A stretch of DNA of 64,000 bases, from contig JARDYH010000003.1 in NCBI GenBank assembly GCA_029215795.1, forward strand, positions 90,986,609 to 91,050,608, read 5' to 3'. Positions 42,401-50,041 of the stretch are shown here, piece after piece (the first letter of the stretch is position 1; each line of letters begins with the position of its first letter). The DNA comes from Anniella stebbinsi. Taxonomy: Eukaryota > Chordata > Lepidosauria > Squamata > Anniellidae. The position numbers were made by a program, and so were the translations under genes. The notes under the pieces were generated by a model. The model searched no databases and had not been told where the DNA came from. It saw nothing but the letters and a program-made list of their open reading frames with translations.

Positions 42401-43682
42401 ACAGCCAAGAGTAGTTTTCTTTTATGAACATGCACTACAAAGGCACTAACTAATAGAACAAAAAAATGGAGCTAGCAAAAGGCACTGAAACAAGTAGCCA
42501 CATGAAATCATGACCCAGTTATGATTCTTTAAATTCCTCTGCCTGCAGAGATAGCTGCTAGATACAATGGACACTAATTTCATAATTTCAAATCTATTTA
42601 TGATCTGATCTCTCTCTTCAGCTCAACATCCTGACATGTGGCATAATAGGATCTTATACCATAGTCTTGGCTACAGCGTGTTACGTGTACACAAGTCTTT
42701 CTTACATTGGCATAGATGTTCTCCGGAGGATTCTAAGTGAAGGCTTCAGGACAGCGTACACTAGTGTGCCCTTTCAGCCTAATGGTATGTCTTGAGACGA
42801 GTGATGGGGAAAGGCTGTTTCCTTCCTTGATTGGGGGTTTGCCCTTGAGAACGTCCAGAGAGTAGTATGTAGCATCCCTTACTCAAAAATGCTTGCACAT
42901 CCATGTTTGACAGAGAACGAAAATATTGTGCCTGATGAATGCAGTTGTCAAGTATGCTTGGCTTAGAGTGGAATTTGAATGTTCCAAGAAAGGGTAAATG
43001 ACTCCACTGCTGCTTCCTAAGCTTCTGGCTCTTGGCCAAAAGAGAAGGGGAGACAGGCGTGCAGTTTGCTCTGGCTGGAGATGCACATGTGGTACCCACT
43101 CGGGAAATACACATTTCACTTCTTCAGACAAAGCACAGAAGCATGTATGCCTAATCCTTTTGCCACTTCCACGGAACATCTCAAGTTGTTCTTGTTACTG
43201 CACTAGGGACCAAGGGAAATAGTTCAAGGCCTTTGGGAAGAAATAGTTGTGAAGATGGAGTTCCAAAAGGAGAATGGGAAATGTGGGAACTGTAGACGTA
43301 AGAAAACGCAAAGGCAAAGTGGGTGAAGTTAGTGCTTTGGACTGGCATACTAAAATGAAAGGAAAACCCTCCACATGATTGAAACTACCTATTGATTGAA
43401 TGGTTTCATTGTCTTGTAGAACTCGTCATCTTGGCAGTGTGGGCAATGCTAGCAATTGGAGGAATAACGGTACAGTTGCGCCGAGAGAGACGCGAGGCAC
43501 CTTTCCCACCACACCCCTATCGGCTATGGAAGCGTGAGAGAGAGCGCAGGGTAACGAACATCCTGGATCCCAGTCATCATGTCCCTCCCCTGAGAGAGAG
43601 GATCCATAGCAAGCTATCCCAGATTAAGGACTTTTTTCAAAAAGAGCAACCAGCCGGGGAAAGAACGCCGCTACTCCTGTAA
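15508..43682 (+). CDS. TM7SF3: Transmembrane 7 superfamily member 3 (whole coding span, 12 exons)
   Basis: TM7SF3 is a seven-span membrane protein, reported in mammals as p53-responsive and protective against cellular and ER stress; its biochemical activity is unknown. Twelve exons join in phase to 566 residues plus TAA; human has 570. A signal peptide covers residues 1 to about 19. The ectodomain (about 20-288) has N-glycosylation sequons at N22, N42, N57, N71, N260 and N281. Conserved landmarks are DPIPGGCNLEF, FAPANLGY, YDVYQYFLPENDL and LPGQGVIYNVIV. Seven hydrophobic segments follow in exons 7-12. The cytoplasmic tail ends ERTPLLL, fitting an acidic dileucine sorting signal. The reading frame is open upstream to 15352 but has no in-frame ATG there, so 15508 is chosen; it gives a good signal peptide. 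No defects were seen. Confidence 0.97.
16451..16579. mobile_element. MITE (GTTGGATTCAGA family), copy 1
   Basis: GGTTGGATTCAGATTTAGTC and the end TGGCTCCAACCCC flank TTCCATTGGTTTCAATAGG. A second copy lies at 48.1 kb. Confidence 0.5.
17817..17935. mobile_element. Palindromic MITE (CAATCCTATGCAT family)
   Basis: AGGGCACAATCCTATGCATG, then ACAGTCCTACATCTCCCAGG, mirrored by CTGGGAGTTGTGGGGC and CTATCTAAACATTGCACCT. Confidence 0.65.
18055..18422 (-). mobile_element. CR1 LINE 3' fragment
   Basis: The plus strand starts CATAGAATCGTAGAATAGTA and GAGTTGGAAGGGGCCTATAA; the minus strand decodes [20 protein letters not shown] CR1 ORF2 end sequence. Same type as 62.66-63.07 kb. Confidence 0.75.
18588..18700. 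mobile_element. Degenerate palindromic MITE
   Basis: CTCACAACTCCTTCAGTCC and ATAGTAGTTGTAGGAGGGCC resemble the inverted interior of the CTACAACTCCC hairpin family. Confidence 0.4.
18883..18992. mobile_element. Palindromic MITE
   Basis: CAGCCTTCCCCAACGTAGC and ATTAGGTTGGGAAAGACTG are inverted ends around CATGGCCAATGGCATGC. Confidence 0.6.
20508..20605 (-). mobile_element. LINE 3' tail fragment
   Basis: TTTATTTATTAAAAGGTTTG followed by ATCTCAGGGCAGCATACAG and ATAAAACAATA, the inverted 3' end of an L2/CR1-group LINE. Confidence 0.5.
22035..22165. repeat. Perfect 16-bp hairpin plus tandem repeat
   Basis: CAGTCCACTCACCACA (22035-22050) and its exact complement TGTGGTGAGTGGACTG (22055-22070) enclose a GAGA loop. 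Directly after come three units built on GATGTGGCTCATGCATAGGG, two of which continue AATCCCCCC and CTCTGTA. Confidence 0.85.
23187..23301. mobile_element. Palindromic MITE with small terminal duplication
   Basis: CTCAACCTGGTACCCTCCAG and GAAGGGCACCAGCTTGGTC form the ends. The string CACCAGCTTGGTCTA is then repeated once directly after. Confidence 0.55.
23455..23691 (+). mobile_element. 237-bp DNA transposon, copy A (3-bp ATA duplication)
   Basis: Ends GGCTGAATTCGGACAACACG and GTCGTCCGAATTCAGCC are inverted, flanked by ATA on both sides. An internal copy of the left end (TTTGGACGACATGATAGTC) lies near 23600. A C-rich low-complexity tract precedes the right end. Copy B at 27.7 kb differs at only about five bases outside that tract. 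No coding capacity. The 3-bp duplication suggests the PIF/Harbinger superfamily. Confidence 0.7.
23815..23940 (+). mobile_element. Diverged tRNA-derived SINE
   Basis: GGTTGTAGCTCAGTAGTAAA and GCACATGCCTTGCATCC resemble the 5' part of the SINE at 190, followed by CCAGTTAAAAGGGACTTGG. Box B is degraded. Confidence 0.6.
23945..24057. mobile_element. Degenerate palindromic MITE
   Basis: GTCTTCAACTCCCCAAAGCC and ACTGGGAGTTGAAGTTCAAG are inverted interior arms around CCAGCATGACC. Confidence 0.5.
24058..24475 (-). mobile_element. LINE 3' end fragment
   Basis: On the plus strand an inverted tail TTTATTTATTTACAATATTT is followed by CTGGAGCGGTGAACATAG. The minus-strand frame holds RRRDFSVVAPSLWNSLPLEV, the reverse-transcriptase C-terminal motif shared with the L2-type copy at 33 kb. 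A C tract lies at about 24168-24180. Confidence 0.65.
24821..24862 (+). repeat. Perfect 21-bp tandem duplication
   Basis: ACACTCTTACTTTCGTTTCG plus T occurs twice in a row without change. It lies in TM7SF3 intron 1. Confidence 0.95.
25880..26135. mobile_element. Probable hAT-like MITE
   Basis: AGGGGTGGACAACTTCAGG at the left and GCATGTTGCCCATCCCTG at the right are inverted ends. A (CA)n run lies at 25941-25960. Confidence 0.45.
26925..27515 (+). mobile_element. CR1 LINE 3' fragment
   Basis: The order of motifs matches the CR1 at 9.3-10.2 kb: TGTTAAAGGGTTTGTGGCTT, a TTGCCCAGTGAAACTTGC block, and GCTGGACAAGATGGACTTTG at the 3' end. Confidence 0.5.
27577..28030 (+). mobile_element. tRNA-derived SINE interrupted by a DNA transposon
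   Basis: Left half GAGCCAGTGTTGTGTAGTGG to GGGCTAGTCATT; right half ATTGACTCTCAACCTAGCC to GGTGGGTTATAAATGTGAC. Removing copy B and one ATT gives a continuous consensus-like SINE. Confidence 0.75.
27667..27895 (+). mobile_element. DNA transposon, copy B, nested in a SINE
   Basis: Same ends as copy A, flanked by ATT on both sides (27664-27666 and 27896-27898). About five substitutions from copy A outside the C-rich tract. The nested position fixes its limits and the 3-bp duplication independently. Confidence 0.75.
28049..28563. mobile_element. hAT-like element (GGTCCCCAACCTTTTTG)
   Basis: Starts GGTCCCCAACCTTTTTGATT; the interior holds several CACAAAATGGCTGCCAT-like units and the end is CACCATATTGGAGACC. 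Fragments also occur at 30.05 and 34.46 kb. Confidence 0.6.
28590..28795 (-). mobile_element. tRNA-derived SINE, reverse orientation
   Basis: CAACAACCCTGTGAGATAG, then AAAGTCCCCCACTTCATGG and GTCCTAGTCAAACACCTCC, the inverse of the SINE at 27.58 kb. Confidence 0.65.
29385..29745 (+). mobile_element. CR1 LINE 3' fragment
   Basis: TTCATGGAGGATAAGGCTGT, GGCTTCCCATAGGCATTTGG and GGTCTGATCCAGCAGGGCTC, the standard CR1 3' end in squamates. Confidence 0.7.
30050..30150. mobile_element. hAT-like fragment (AATGGCAGCCATTTT)
   Basis: Two CAGCCATTTT units with GAATGAGCAAGCCCTCCCC, matching the interior of the element at 28.05 kb. Confidence 0.45.
30525..30682 (+). CDS. TM7SF3: TM7SF3 coding exon 2
   Basis: Residues 26-78, including AEAVLRNIASNVTAIVFQIH, which aligns with the human ectodomain. 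Three N-glycosylation sequons are present (N42, N57, N71). Acceptor TTAATGCAG, donor AAG|GTATTT. The reading frame is open upstream of the acceptor, but that part has no family similarity and is intronic. Confidence 0.94.
30683..31617 (+). other. TM7SF3: TM7SF3 intron 2
   Basis: Apart from a MITE at its end, there is a short LINE-like tail near 31090-31140 (GGCAAGATATAAATAAATA). Nothing else is recognised. Confidence 0.6.
31481..31566. mobile_element. MITE (GGCTGCAATCCTATACAC family)
   Basis: GGCTGCAATCCTATACACAC and GTATAGGATTGCACTAC are inverted ends around CTGAACTCAATGGGGC. Confidence 0.65.
31618..31768 (+). CDS. TM7SF3: TM7SF3 coding exon 3
   Basis: Residues 79-128 plus one base. The segment GLVYILRPQQTVCTWYLQ matches the human ectodomain closely; the exon ends SFSYAER. 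Acceptor TTCCTCAG, donor GAGAG|GTATTT. Confidence 0.95.
31938..32070. mobile_element. Palindromic MITE
   Basis: GGGCAACTTGTAGACCAAAA and TTTGGAGGGCCAGAAGTTGT flank an inverted interior; it lies in TM7SF3 intron 3. Confidence 0.6.
32380..32550. mobile_element. Probable MITE (AACCATGGTT-rich)
   Basis: Contains CAAACCATGGTTCAACC, ACAACCATGGTGGG and CAAATCATGGCTTGC, inverted motif pairs as in the elements near 36.8 and 53.6 kb. Confidence 0.4.
32688..32808 (+). CDS. TM7SF3: TM7SF3 coding exon 4
   Basis: Residues 129-168 and two bases of 169. It contains DPIPGGCNLEFNLEIDPNIY and FAPANLGYMR, the most conserved ectodomain block. Acceptor TTGTCTAG, donor ATGAG|GTATGT. Confidence 0.97.
33040..34111 (+). 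mobile_element. L2-clade LINE, 5'-truncated, fairly recent
   Basis: The reverse transcriptase C-terminal half is readable: HQYADDTRLYFSL (the YADD catalytic box), MGANKLKLNPDKMEALMVG, SLGALLDPSLSLEAQV and LDYWGCP, then in another frame LVQNVAARLLTGTSYRDHIT and later FSVVAPWLWNALP. It ends in an ATATAAATATTTAAATAAAT tail. A few frame breaks and stops inactivate it. It lies in TM7SF3 intron 4. Confidence 0.85.
34216..34387 (+). CDS. TM7SF3: TM7SF3 coding exon 5
   Basis: Residues 169-226. It contains PPSCDSGTTQDSRWRLYYDV and YQYFLPENDLSE, both family signatures, then a variable helical stretch ending NIRANGVK. Acceptor TTTTCCAG, donor AAA|GTAAGT. Confidence 0.96.
34455..34765. mobile_element. 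hAT-like element copy
   Basis: GGCAGGCAACTTTTTTGGG at the left; CACCATCACAAAATGGCTTCC inside; right portion GGTGGCCACCAAGAATG. Related to 28.05 kb. It lies just after TM7SF3 exon 5. Confidence 0.45.
34988..35128. mobile_element. Palindromic MITE
   Basis: GGGCTGGGAAATGTGTGGCC and GGCCACACGTTCCCCATC are inverted ends; interior TAATTCTCATCAACCCCAGC is mirrored. Confidence 0.7.
35444..35621 (+). CDS. TM7SF3: TM7SF3 coding exon 6
   Basis: Residues 227-285 plus one base. It contains SSLPGQGVIYNVIVRDPLWN and AAYVPVHTYACS, the end of the ectodomain just before the first membrane span, with sequons at N260 and N281. Acceptor CCCCCACAG; the donor A|GTGAGT is placed so that exon 7 joins in phase. Confidence 0.96.
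35822..35985 (-). mobile_element. LINE 3' tail, minus orientation
   Basis: An (AAT)n-type run, then AACCCGCCTCTCCCTCCGG and ATCGAGGCGGGGAACAGC, the inverse of the tail at 36.41 kb. Confidence 0.6.
36120..36520 (+). mobile_element. L2/CR1-group LINE 3' end with (AAT)n tail
   Basis: Frame with RTFSSAAPRLWHGLPGEIRQ followed by a LEFKRSVKTDLFRQAYL end, then CCCTGCCTCGATCCAGAGG and a long (AAT)n run (about 36447-36490) passing into AAC and AACTGC units. It lies in TM7SF3 intron 6. Confidence 0.7.
36803..36965. mobile_element. MITE related to the GTTCAGACAACAC group
   Basis: ACCTGTTCAGACAACACAG and AAGCCATGGTTAAG begin it; inverted counterparts GGTTCACACGACTGAACC and GCGGCTTAGCATG lie at the right. 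Confidence 0.45.
37467..37553 (+). CDS. TM7SF3: TM7SF3 coding exon 7 (TM1)
   Basis: Residues 286-314. The exon encodes the first membrane span (VFFTALAVLGLFICFLGHRF) followed by WKT, as in the human protein. Acceptor TTCTACAG, donor ACAG|GTACTG. Confidence 0.96.
38340..38420 (+). CDS. TM7SF3: TM7SF3 coding exon 8 (TM2)
   Basis: Residues 315-341, a phenylalanine-rich second membrane span (LFFMGFISMAFFFFITI) followed by the loop TRTSALDYD. Acceptor CCCCTTAG, donor GATG|GTAAGC. Confidence 0.95.
39122..39365. mobile_element. MITE (GCCTGTTCAG ends)
   Basis: GGCCTGTTCAGGAGACAC at the left; GAGTCTGAACAGGCTC at the right. The interior has CTAACCACAG and GGTTAGTGCTAACC motifs. Confidence 0.6.
39890..39986. 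mobile_element. MITE (TGCATAGGATTGCAG family)
   Basis: CATAATCCTGGATACGTTTC and AAGCATGCATAGGATTGCAG are inverted ends with GTTCAGTGGGGCTTATG inside. Confidence 0.55.
40926..41078 (+). CDS. TM7SF3: TM7SF3 coding exon 9 (TM3-TM4)
   Basis: Residues 342-392. Two membrane spans are separated by the short loop YWWRFG, a conserved feature; the second span runs ILCMLIVGLVLGFFVAS and ends FFTPLG. Acceptor TTTCCAG, donor TTAG|GTATGT. Confidence 0.97.
41673..41770 (+). CDS. TM7SF3: TM7SF3 coding exon 10 (TM5)
   Basis: Residues 393-425. The loop GDYKVFQDD leads into the fifth span (AVFWVTFCCITLVVPIVFIG), ending CPRV. Acceptor CTTCACAG, donor GTA|GTAAGT. Confidence 0.96.
42622..42784 (+). CDS. TM7SF3: TM7SF3 coding exon 11 (TM6)
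   Basis: Residues 426-479 plus one base. The conserved LNILTCGIIGSYTIVLA starts the sixth span; the following loop ends TSVPFQPN. Acceptor CTCTTCAG, donor AATG|GTATGT. Confidence 0.96.
43420..43682 (+). CDS. TM7SF3: TM7SF3 coding exon 12 (TM7, tail, stop)
   Basis: Residues 480-566 and TAA. The seventh span (ELVILAVWAMLAIGGITVQL) is followed by a basic tail with FPPHPYRLWKRERERRVTN, ILDPSHHVPPLRER and a terminal QKEQPAGERTPLLL. The end fits [DE]xxxL[LI], a lysosomal or endosomal sorting signal. Acceptor GTCTTGTAG. Confidence 0.97.
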
Positions 43683-46450
43683 ACTGTCATATCGTTGAAA
43701 AGACTTGAGAAACGTGACCAGAGACTTTCAGGAACTAGTAAGCATCCCTTTGGTGCTGAGGACTTTTGTTACTTGCCTTCCTCCACAAAAACTAGAATGG
43801 ACTAGAGATTCACCCTGTGCTGTGCTTAGTGATCTGCCTTCTGTGCTGTAGCACACAGGCAGTTTTGTCTGGTTGTAGTTTGTGACAAGGATGGAGTACG
43901 CGTACGTGCAATGTGTTAAGTTATTGGGGTGGGGAGGGGAGGGTGGAGAGGTAGCTTAATGGTGAGGTGTGCAACTTTTAAAGCTTCAAAACCCTGAGAA
44001 AAAGGGAAATGGTCACTTCAAGCACACGCATAGTTCTTCCCTTATCTTCAAAAACAGTCTGAAACACCACCCCTTTTAGAATAGGTTTAGGTTATGAGCC
44101 AAATGTACAAAATGTGGGGGGAAGTAGTTGGAAGATTTGGCTACAAATAAAAACAGCCTCTTGGTGGCCTTGGCACTATTAAAGTTATTGCTACAAAACT
44201 TGCATGCTCGCTGCTTGTCAGTAACAGCTCTTAAGTAGTCAAGCAGTACTAAAATGTTTTAATCGCATCAGGTTAACTTGGGTTCACTTCCCATGTGTCG
44301 AAAGTAAGCAATTTCAATTCTAAAAATGAAGAGGGAAAAAAATGTTATTACATGTTAGGGCGTAAGTCTGTAGCAGGCTGTTAATTTGGTTTTAGTGAGT
44401 TGTGGCTGCGAAAACTAAAGCAAAAAGAATGGTCTCTTGAAATTGGTTTTTTATTAGGAAGGATCATCTCTAGAATAAATGTGGCTAGTTTTTACAAAAG
44501 CCTGTAAGTTGGTGAAGTCCCTTTTCAGATTGGACTGCCGTTCTTGGCCACAATACTCCTTGTCACTGAAATGTTTTCCCGCTCTTCTTTTTATATTTGG
44601 GAAGAAACACACAAAACAAACCAGGTTCACAGGCACTTGGGGCACTGTTGTTCAGAAAATGTAATAGGGACATGGGAGACCCAACTTCCTGGAGTGGGGA
44701 GGGCAGTAGACCATCCTCACCTCAGCTGCTCAGAGGGCCAAAACACCTCCAGCCATGTTGTCTCTACCAGGCTGAAGGCACAGGGTAGGATGGGGGTGTT
44801 CCTGAAGCCTGCATATGAGCCACTCTGCTTAGAGTCGTGGGGACAATTATGCAAGGACAGTGGAGAAATCAGAAGCACTTGAACTTCCTGTTCTCTCGCA
44901 TGGTCTTCCCAGCTGCTCTGAATTTGGCAGCTCCTGTGCAGATGTGTGCTCTGTACAGGCCTAATAAAATGTTGCACAGCTGGGTGTTGCCTGTTGAATT
45001 ATTAATTGCCCAATATAACCCCACCCCCTTGCCCAGTTAGAAGCGCAAACCCGAAAAAGTAGCTTGTAAGGATTGTGCATATACTATATTGAAGGGCCTT
45101 TTCCTGTCACTTGTATAGCTTCAGTGGGCAAAGACGTGACACAAAGCAGGATAACTGTCTAGTTTACAATTGTAGGGGCAAGAAGACATGAGCACCCTAG
45201 CTTAAGTCAAGTTCTTGGGGCCTGTTTGATAATGGGGGAGGAAGAAATTCTAGCTTCATTAAGATTTTGAGATTCAGTATGTGGATCAGAGTTCCTGTGC
45301 CTTCAAGTAGGCACAGGGAAAAAAGAACTTCAGCAGATTAGTTTCTTCATTCATTGCTGCAGTAGCAAAAGCTGTGCCTGCAAATCTACATAACTTATTC
45401 AGTGTGTAGGAGCTTCATCGCTACAGAATCTAGCACTATGGGTCATATTTTCTTTCTAACGTAGACCCGCAGTGTTTAAGACACAAGACTACTTTCTTCT
45501 CCTGTCTCCCCTTTCTGTTCAAATACAAGTTATTTGTAATGAGGATCTGGTGTATTCCATGTTGATGCTTTCGTGGGCTGGCGGCTATTGGGCTGACTAT
45601 AGATTTCAGTAGTGGGGAAAGGCGTGTTGGCTCAAACTGCACTGACTTCTCTCTGAAACCAGGAGAGCTGCTGAGTTATCTCACCTTAAATGGGAAAACA
45701 ATGCACATATCTAAAAGTTGTCTAATTTTAAATGTTATGCTTAAGTTTTATCTCATGCCTAAGGTTGCCAGGTGGAAACCCAAAGATGCACTGCCCCTTT
45801 TATGTTTTTGGGAAGTGAGGCAGACCATTCCTCTCCTCTTCATGTAGCCCACTCTTCCCTGCTGGGGGTTAACTAACAAGACCCTAAGTGTGCTGCACAG
45901 AAGGAGGGGTGCAAGGTAGATGATGCTGTCATGGCCTTATATGTCTCAGGAAATTTAAAGGAACAGTATGAACCTCCTGAGTGCATCTCTGTAACCCTAC
46001 ACAGGCCTAAGTGATTAAGCAAAAACTGTGTTCTTTAATATTCTTTTTGGAGATCTGTAAGGCATTCTCGTGTCAAATGGACCAAAACAGTTAACCTTAA
46101 ACTATTTTAAATTTTAAAAAGCTAACAATTTGATTACAACTGATAAAAGAAGATGGACAAGTCCATAGTTCTTGGCAGCTGCTCAGAGATTTTCGTTTCA
46201 ATGTTGAAAAGAGAAATAAATGAAATATACTGTGTCTCTTTTGCAAAGAGCAGCTAAATATTGTTTGCTCTCTGGACACTTTTTAGTGTTTAGATTAACT
46301 GCCATGTCTGATGGGCCCCTGCAGTAAATACTTTGATATACAAAATAGCCATGATTACTTTGTTTTGTTTATAACTGCCATGAGTCATAATGCAAAAAAT
46401 ACTTAACTTATTTTCTATCCCTTTTATAATAAAAATGTGCTTGAAATTGA
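43683..46450 (+). other. TM7SF3: Probable TM7SF3 3' UTR with alternative poly(A) signals
   Basis: About 2.8 kb without a recognised repeat follows the stop codon. AATAAA occurs at 44147-44152, 44963-44968 and 46428-46433. The last is followed by a GT-rich stretch typical of a downstream element. The true ends, and use of more than one site, cannot be decided from sequence. Confidence 0.5.
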
Positions 46451-47305
46451 AGTGATCTGAGATTTCTTGTGTTTCAGGACTGATCATTATGTTTCAGCTT
46501 ATCCTGTTGTGTGTGGCTATTTTATCTAGAAAAGAGGGTAGCCAGTGTATTTTTGCATCTGACAAATTAAGATGTTGAAAAATATCTATCCAACCCAATT
46601 TACTGGTAAAAATAACTTTACTGTACAGGATGCATTCTCAACCATAAGGTCATTCCAAGTATCTGCATTACAAAAATAATGATATAGAAAATTGTCATGC
46701 CACACGGAAGGAGAGTTATTCAAAGTCTTAAGTTACACTGCTTTGGGTAAAAGAAAAGGATATTCTTTCAGACATCCAAAGATTTGAACTAGACAATAAT
46801 TTACACTTACAAATCATTAATCAAATACTTCTCCATAAAGAACTACTGGTGAATTAACAACAAGTACATTCACTCAATGACCTTGAAGATTTCCACACTT
46901 ACAAAATAAGATTTTTAGGGAAGACTGCATTTTGACAATGCTTTATCAAATGCAAGAGGATAGAGTTACTTCTTTACACTCCAAATATAAAGCAAATATT
47001 TACATTTTTAAAAATAATTTACAAAGGGGTTAAGTAAACTTTGAGAAATTCCACTCTTCAATGCAGAGAGGAAAAAAACTAGACAAAACTTTGTGCTCAG
47101 ACTAATTTTTCTTTGACCTAGCATTTGTTTGGGAAGTTAGATCATTTAAGCATAAAAGCATAAATTATAAATGTTTATTTCCACAAGAATACATACTGTG
47201 TTATTCAGTAATCACCTATTTGCTTTAAAATATTTTTAGGACCAACTTTTAGGGTACAAAATTCTCGAGGCAGCTCAATGATTAAAGATATCTGTTGATT
47301 GGGTT

Positions 47306-47442
47306 TTAGGGTGCAATACTATGCATTCTTAGACAGAAAAAAGTCCTACAACTCCCAGCATGCCCTAGTCACCCATGTTGGCTGGGACACGCTGGGAGCT
47401 ATAGGACTTTTATCTAAAAATGTATAGGATTGCACCCTTAAT
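47306..47442. mobile_element. Palindromic MITE (CAATACTATGCAT family)
   Basis: Long arms: AGGGTGCAATACTATGCATT and AAAAGTCCTACAACTCCCAG, mirrored by CTGGGAGCTATAGGACTTTT and TGTATAGGATTGCACCCT. Confidence 0.75.
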
Positions 47443-47816
47443 GTTCCTTTTAAGGCCAGCACCAGTAACTATGCACTACGCCAGTCTTTATTAGGTAAGA
47501 CCATATAGTTAAAAAAGAAACTATAAAATAATTGCTGAAGGTTAGCCACGCACTTGAACAGCTTATTGGAAAATGTTTACCACTTAATAATCCAGGGCAA
47601 ATGCTTAAGATTGGAATGCCAGATGTTCAAATAGCCTTGTATGCTTATAGTTCAGGTGAAACTATTTTATTAGGTGAATGTGCACTGTACCGTTTATAAA
47701 TAAATTAGCATGCTATAAAAATATCTCATACTAAGAATAAGGCATAGTTGCCACATTACTTATAAAAGAAACCTACAATAAGGTTCCTGCTCTGTTTTTC
47801 TAAATGTTTCCAAATT

Positions 47817-47948
47817 GGCCTTCCCCAACTGTGGCTCTGCAGAAGTCTAACTACAAATCCCATCATCCTAAAGCAGCATAGACAGTGGTCAGGGATGATG
47901 AGAGTTGTAGTCAGACAAACATCTAGTGACCCAAGGTTGAGATAGCCT
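47817..47948. mobile_element. Palindromic MITE
   Basis: GGCCTTCCCCAACTGTGGC and CCCAAGGTTGAGATAGCC at the ends; interior CTACAAATCCCATCATCC against GGATGATGAGAGTTGTAG. Confidence 0.65.
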
Positions 47949-48091
47949 GTTCTAAACAGTACAATCAGATTCAACTGGATTATATTAACTCAAGGAGCTA
48001 TCCCCTACCACCAAATTGTTCCATTTTAATGCACATTCCTGCAATAAGAGAACTATCTTCATTTGTCTAGTTAGTATGGCGGTTACAATCT

Positions 48092-48192
48092 ATTGGTTAG
48101 ATTCAGACCAAGTTAGTTGAACTTAGTCATGGCTTAGGTCCTATTGCTTCCAATGGGACCCAATTTCAACAAAGTCTGGATCCAACCCATTG
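48092..48192. mobile_element. MITE (GTTGGATTCAGA family), copy 2
   Basis: TGGTTAGATTCAGACCAAG and AAAGTCTGGATCCAACCC are inverted ends; compare 16.45 kb. Confidence 0.5.
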
Positions 48193-48656
48193 TTGCTAGA
48201 AGAACTTATACCGAGAAGCATTCTAGAAAGTACTCAGAAGTAACTGAAGCATACTTTTGCAGCTAGGCTGCTTGAAGAATGGAATCTCTTATTTTCCCAA
48301 AATTTAGTATCAGTTTATGTTTGGTGAGTGTCTAGAAAGCTGAGCATATTAGAGCAAATTTGCCAATCCTACCACACTGCTATATCACAGCATATCACAT
48401 TTGTAAGAGAGCTGGCTCTGGTGTAAAGATAGGTTTCAAATGCCTTAAAAACTGTTATTAATTACTGAAATCTGAACTCATTTCAGTACATGAGAAGCTT
48501 CTATCTTCAGGCTCAGATCCTAAGTGTCCTATGCACAAATGAAGGCAGAAAGGAAGAGGTCACCCATCCCACACCCCAACTGCAGCCACCCCACTCCTTT
48601 GTATCCCATCCTGGAGAATATTCAGAAGTGGCATTCCAGTGGTGCTGCAGTGTGGG

Positions 48657-48675
48657 GGCGGGGGGGGGGGGGGGG
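48657..48675. repeat. Long G run
   Basis: GGGCG followed by about 14 G residues, a potential quadruplex on this strand and a likely place for sequencing error. Confidence 0.85.
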
Positions 48676-49906
48676 ATGAAACGCACAGTGCACACACAGA
48701 ATTATTGGATCCAGGTCTCTGTATTTTATTTACGGCAGAGCAAAAGTAAGTGTTTCACATTAAATAGCAGAGCAAAAATTATTTTTTATCTGCAAAAAAT
48801 ATTCTGAAATAAAGTCTTAAACATTTCATAGGTTCCTTTGCATAATGCACATGGTATCTGAATCACACCAAATGCATTTAGAACTTCAAGTTCATTCAAT
48901 GACTTCCTTGTTTACAAGTAGATTTGTGACTGACATCTTTCTGAAGGTAAGGGCTAAAAGTAAGGCCTGCATTTTAAAACTAATTATCTGGTGTCACATC
49001 AATTGAAATCTGTTATTGCACAGGGCTCAAACAGCTCTTTGCAACTTCTACTAGAAGTAGTTACCGCCTATTCCTTGTTCAAAGTTAATGTGAGAAGGGC
49101 ACACAGTGTGTGAAATTTCTATTAACTGTTATTAGCTAGAGACTGATCTTAAACCTCATCCTATTTAGGTGGCCAATCTCTTTTGGTGCGCACAGAGGGA
49201 CCTGCTAAAGCAGCTGCTTCACTCTTTCCTACAGGCAAGACAAACCCAGCTTCCTTCTGTTTTTTGTTGATTCTGCAAGTTCTGGATAGCTGGCTGTATC
49301 CAATGCTGATTGCAGTAGTTATCCCACCCCAGAGATTACTTTTTTTAAAAAAAGGTGCTGCATTAATGTTCAGGTGTTCATCAGTTCATTTGGTACCTTC
49401 CCCCCCCCCCCAAACCACAATCCATTTGAAAATGTAAAGCTGTATAGGGTGGGCAGGTACTAAAGGTGTCAACCGATCAATTCTGTACGTGCCAGCCCTA
49501 CTACAAAATCGATTTCCCTCAAGTCCAGTCAGTGTATCAGCAATGCAGTGAATGTGCCCTAGAGTACAGCAACGTCTGAAGGCACCCTATGTGACCAGTA
49601 GTTTTAATTTTCTAAATATTGCATTTAGTTTGTCAGCTGTTCTGAATGGCTTCATATAAAAACTTCCACTGATGACATTACTCAGTTTCCTACATAAATT
49701 ATGTCTATGGCAACTAACATTGGACACTAATGGCGATTTTAAATAAGTCATTTAACATACTGTACGTGGTAAAAAAAGTATCAAACTCATCTGATTTAGG
49801 ATGCATTAACTTGTCAATGCTGTACTACAAAACAGCGACTTGACAAGTGAACCCTGATACTTGATACTATTCTGTGCACTAGCCATACAGAGTCTCCATA
49901 GAGTCT

Positions 49907-50041
49907 TCAGCTCTTCCTCAGACTCAAGTCGCTGTTGGTTACTAACGCCGAAAGAGATGTACTTTCTGATGCATCGTCTTTAAGATTCAGGAATGACTCT
50001 CTGGTGATCTGTAGGATCTCCCTCAGTCCTTTGTTTTCCTG
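49907..50041 (-). CDS. FGFR1OP2: FGFR1OP2 coding exon 5 with stop codon
   Basis: Residues 171-214 and TGA. It encodes [20 protein letters not shown], then a serine-rich tail ending [10 protein letters not shown]. One basic residue of the human NLRKDD string is missing. Acceptor TTTACAG. Confidence 0.97.
   Translation of the reverse strand, partial: QENKGLREILQITRESFLNLKDDASESTSLSALVTNSDLSLRKS

Larger units (their letters stand above)
41079..43419 (+). other. TM7SF3: TM7SF3 introns 9-11
   Basis: Three short introns (41079-41672, 41771-42621, 42785-43419) with a poly(A) run near 41780-41798 and no recognised transposon. Confidence 0.7.
47150..49906 (-). other. FGFR1OP2: Probable FGFR1OP2 3' UTR and candidate poly(A) signals
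   Basis: On the minus strand AATAAA (plus-strand TTTATT) occurs at 48725-48730 and 47174-47179, giving 3' UTRs of about 1.2 or 2.7 kb. Three short DNA-transposon hairpins lie in the distal part (47.3, 47.8 and 48.1 kb), so the shorter form is at least as likely. A long G run is at 48657-48675. The end used is unknown. Confidence 0.4.
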
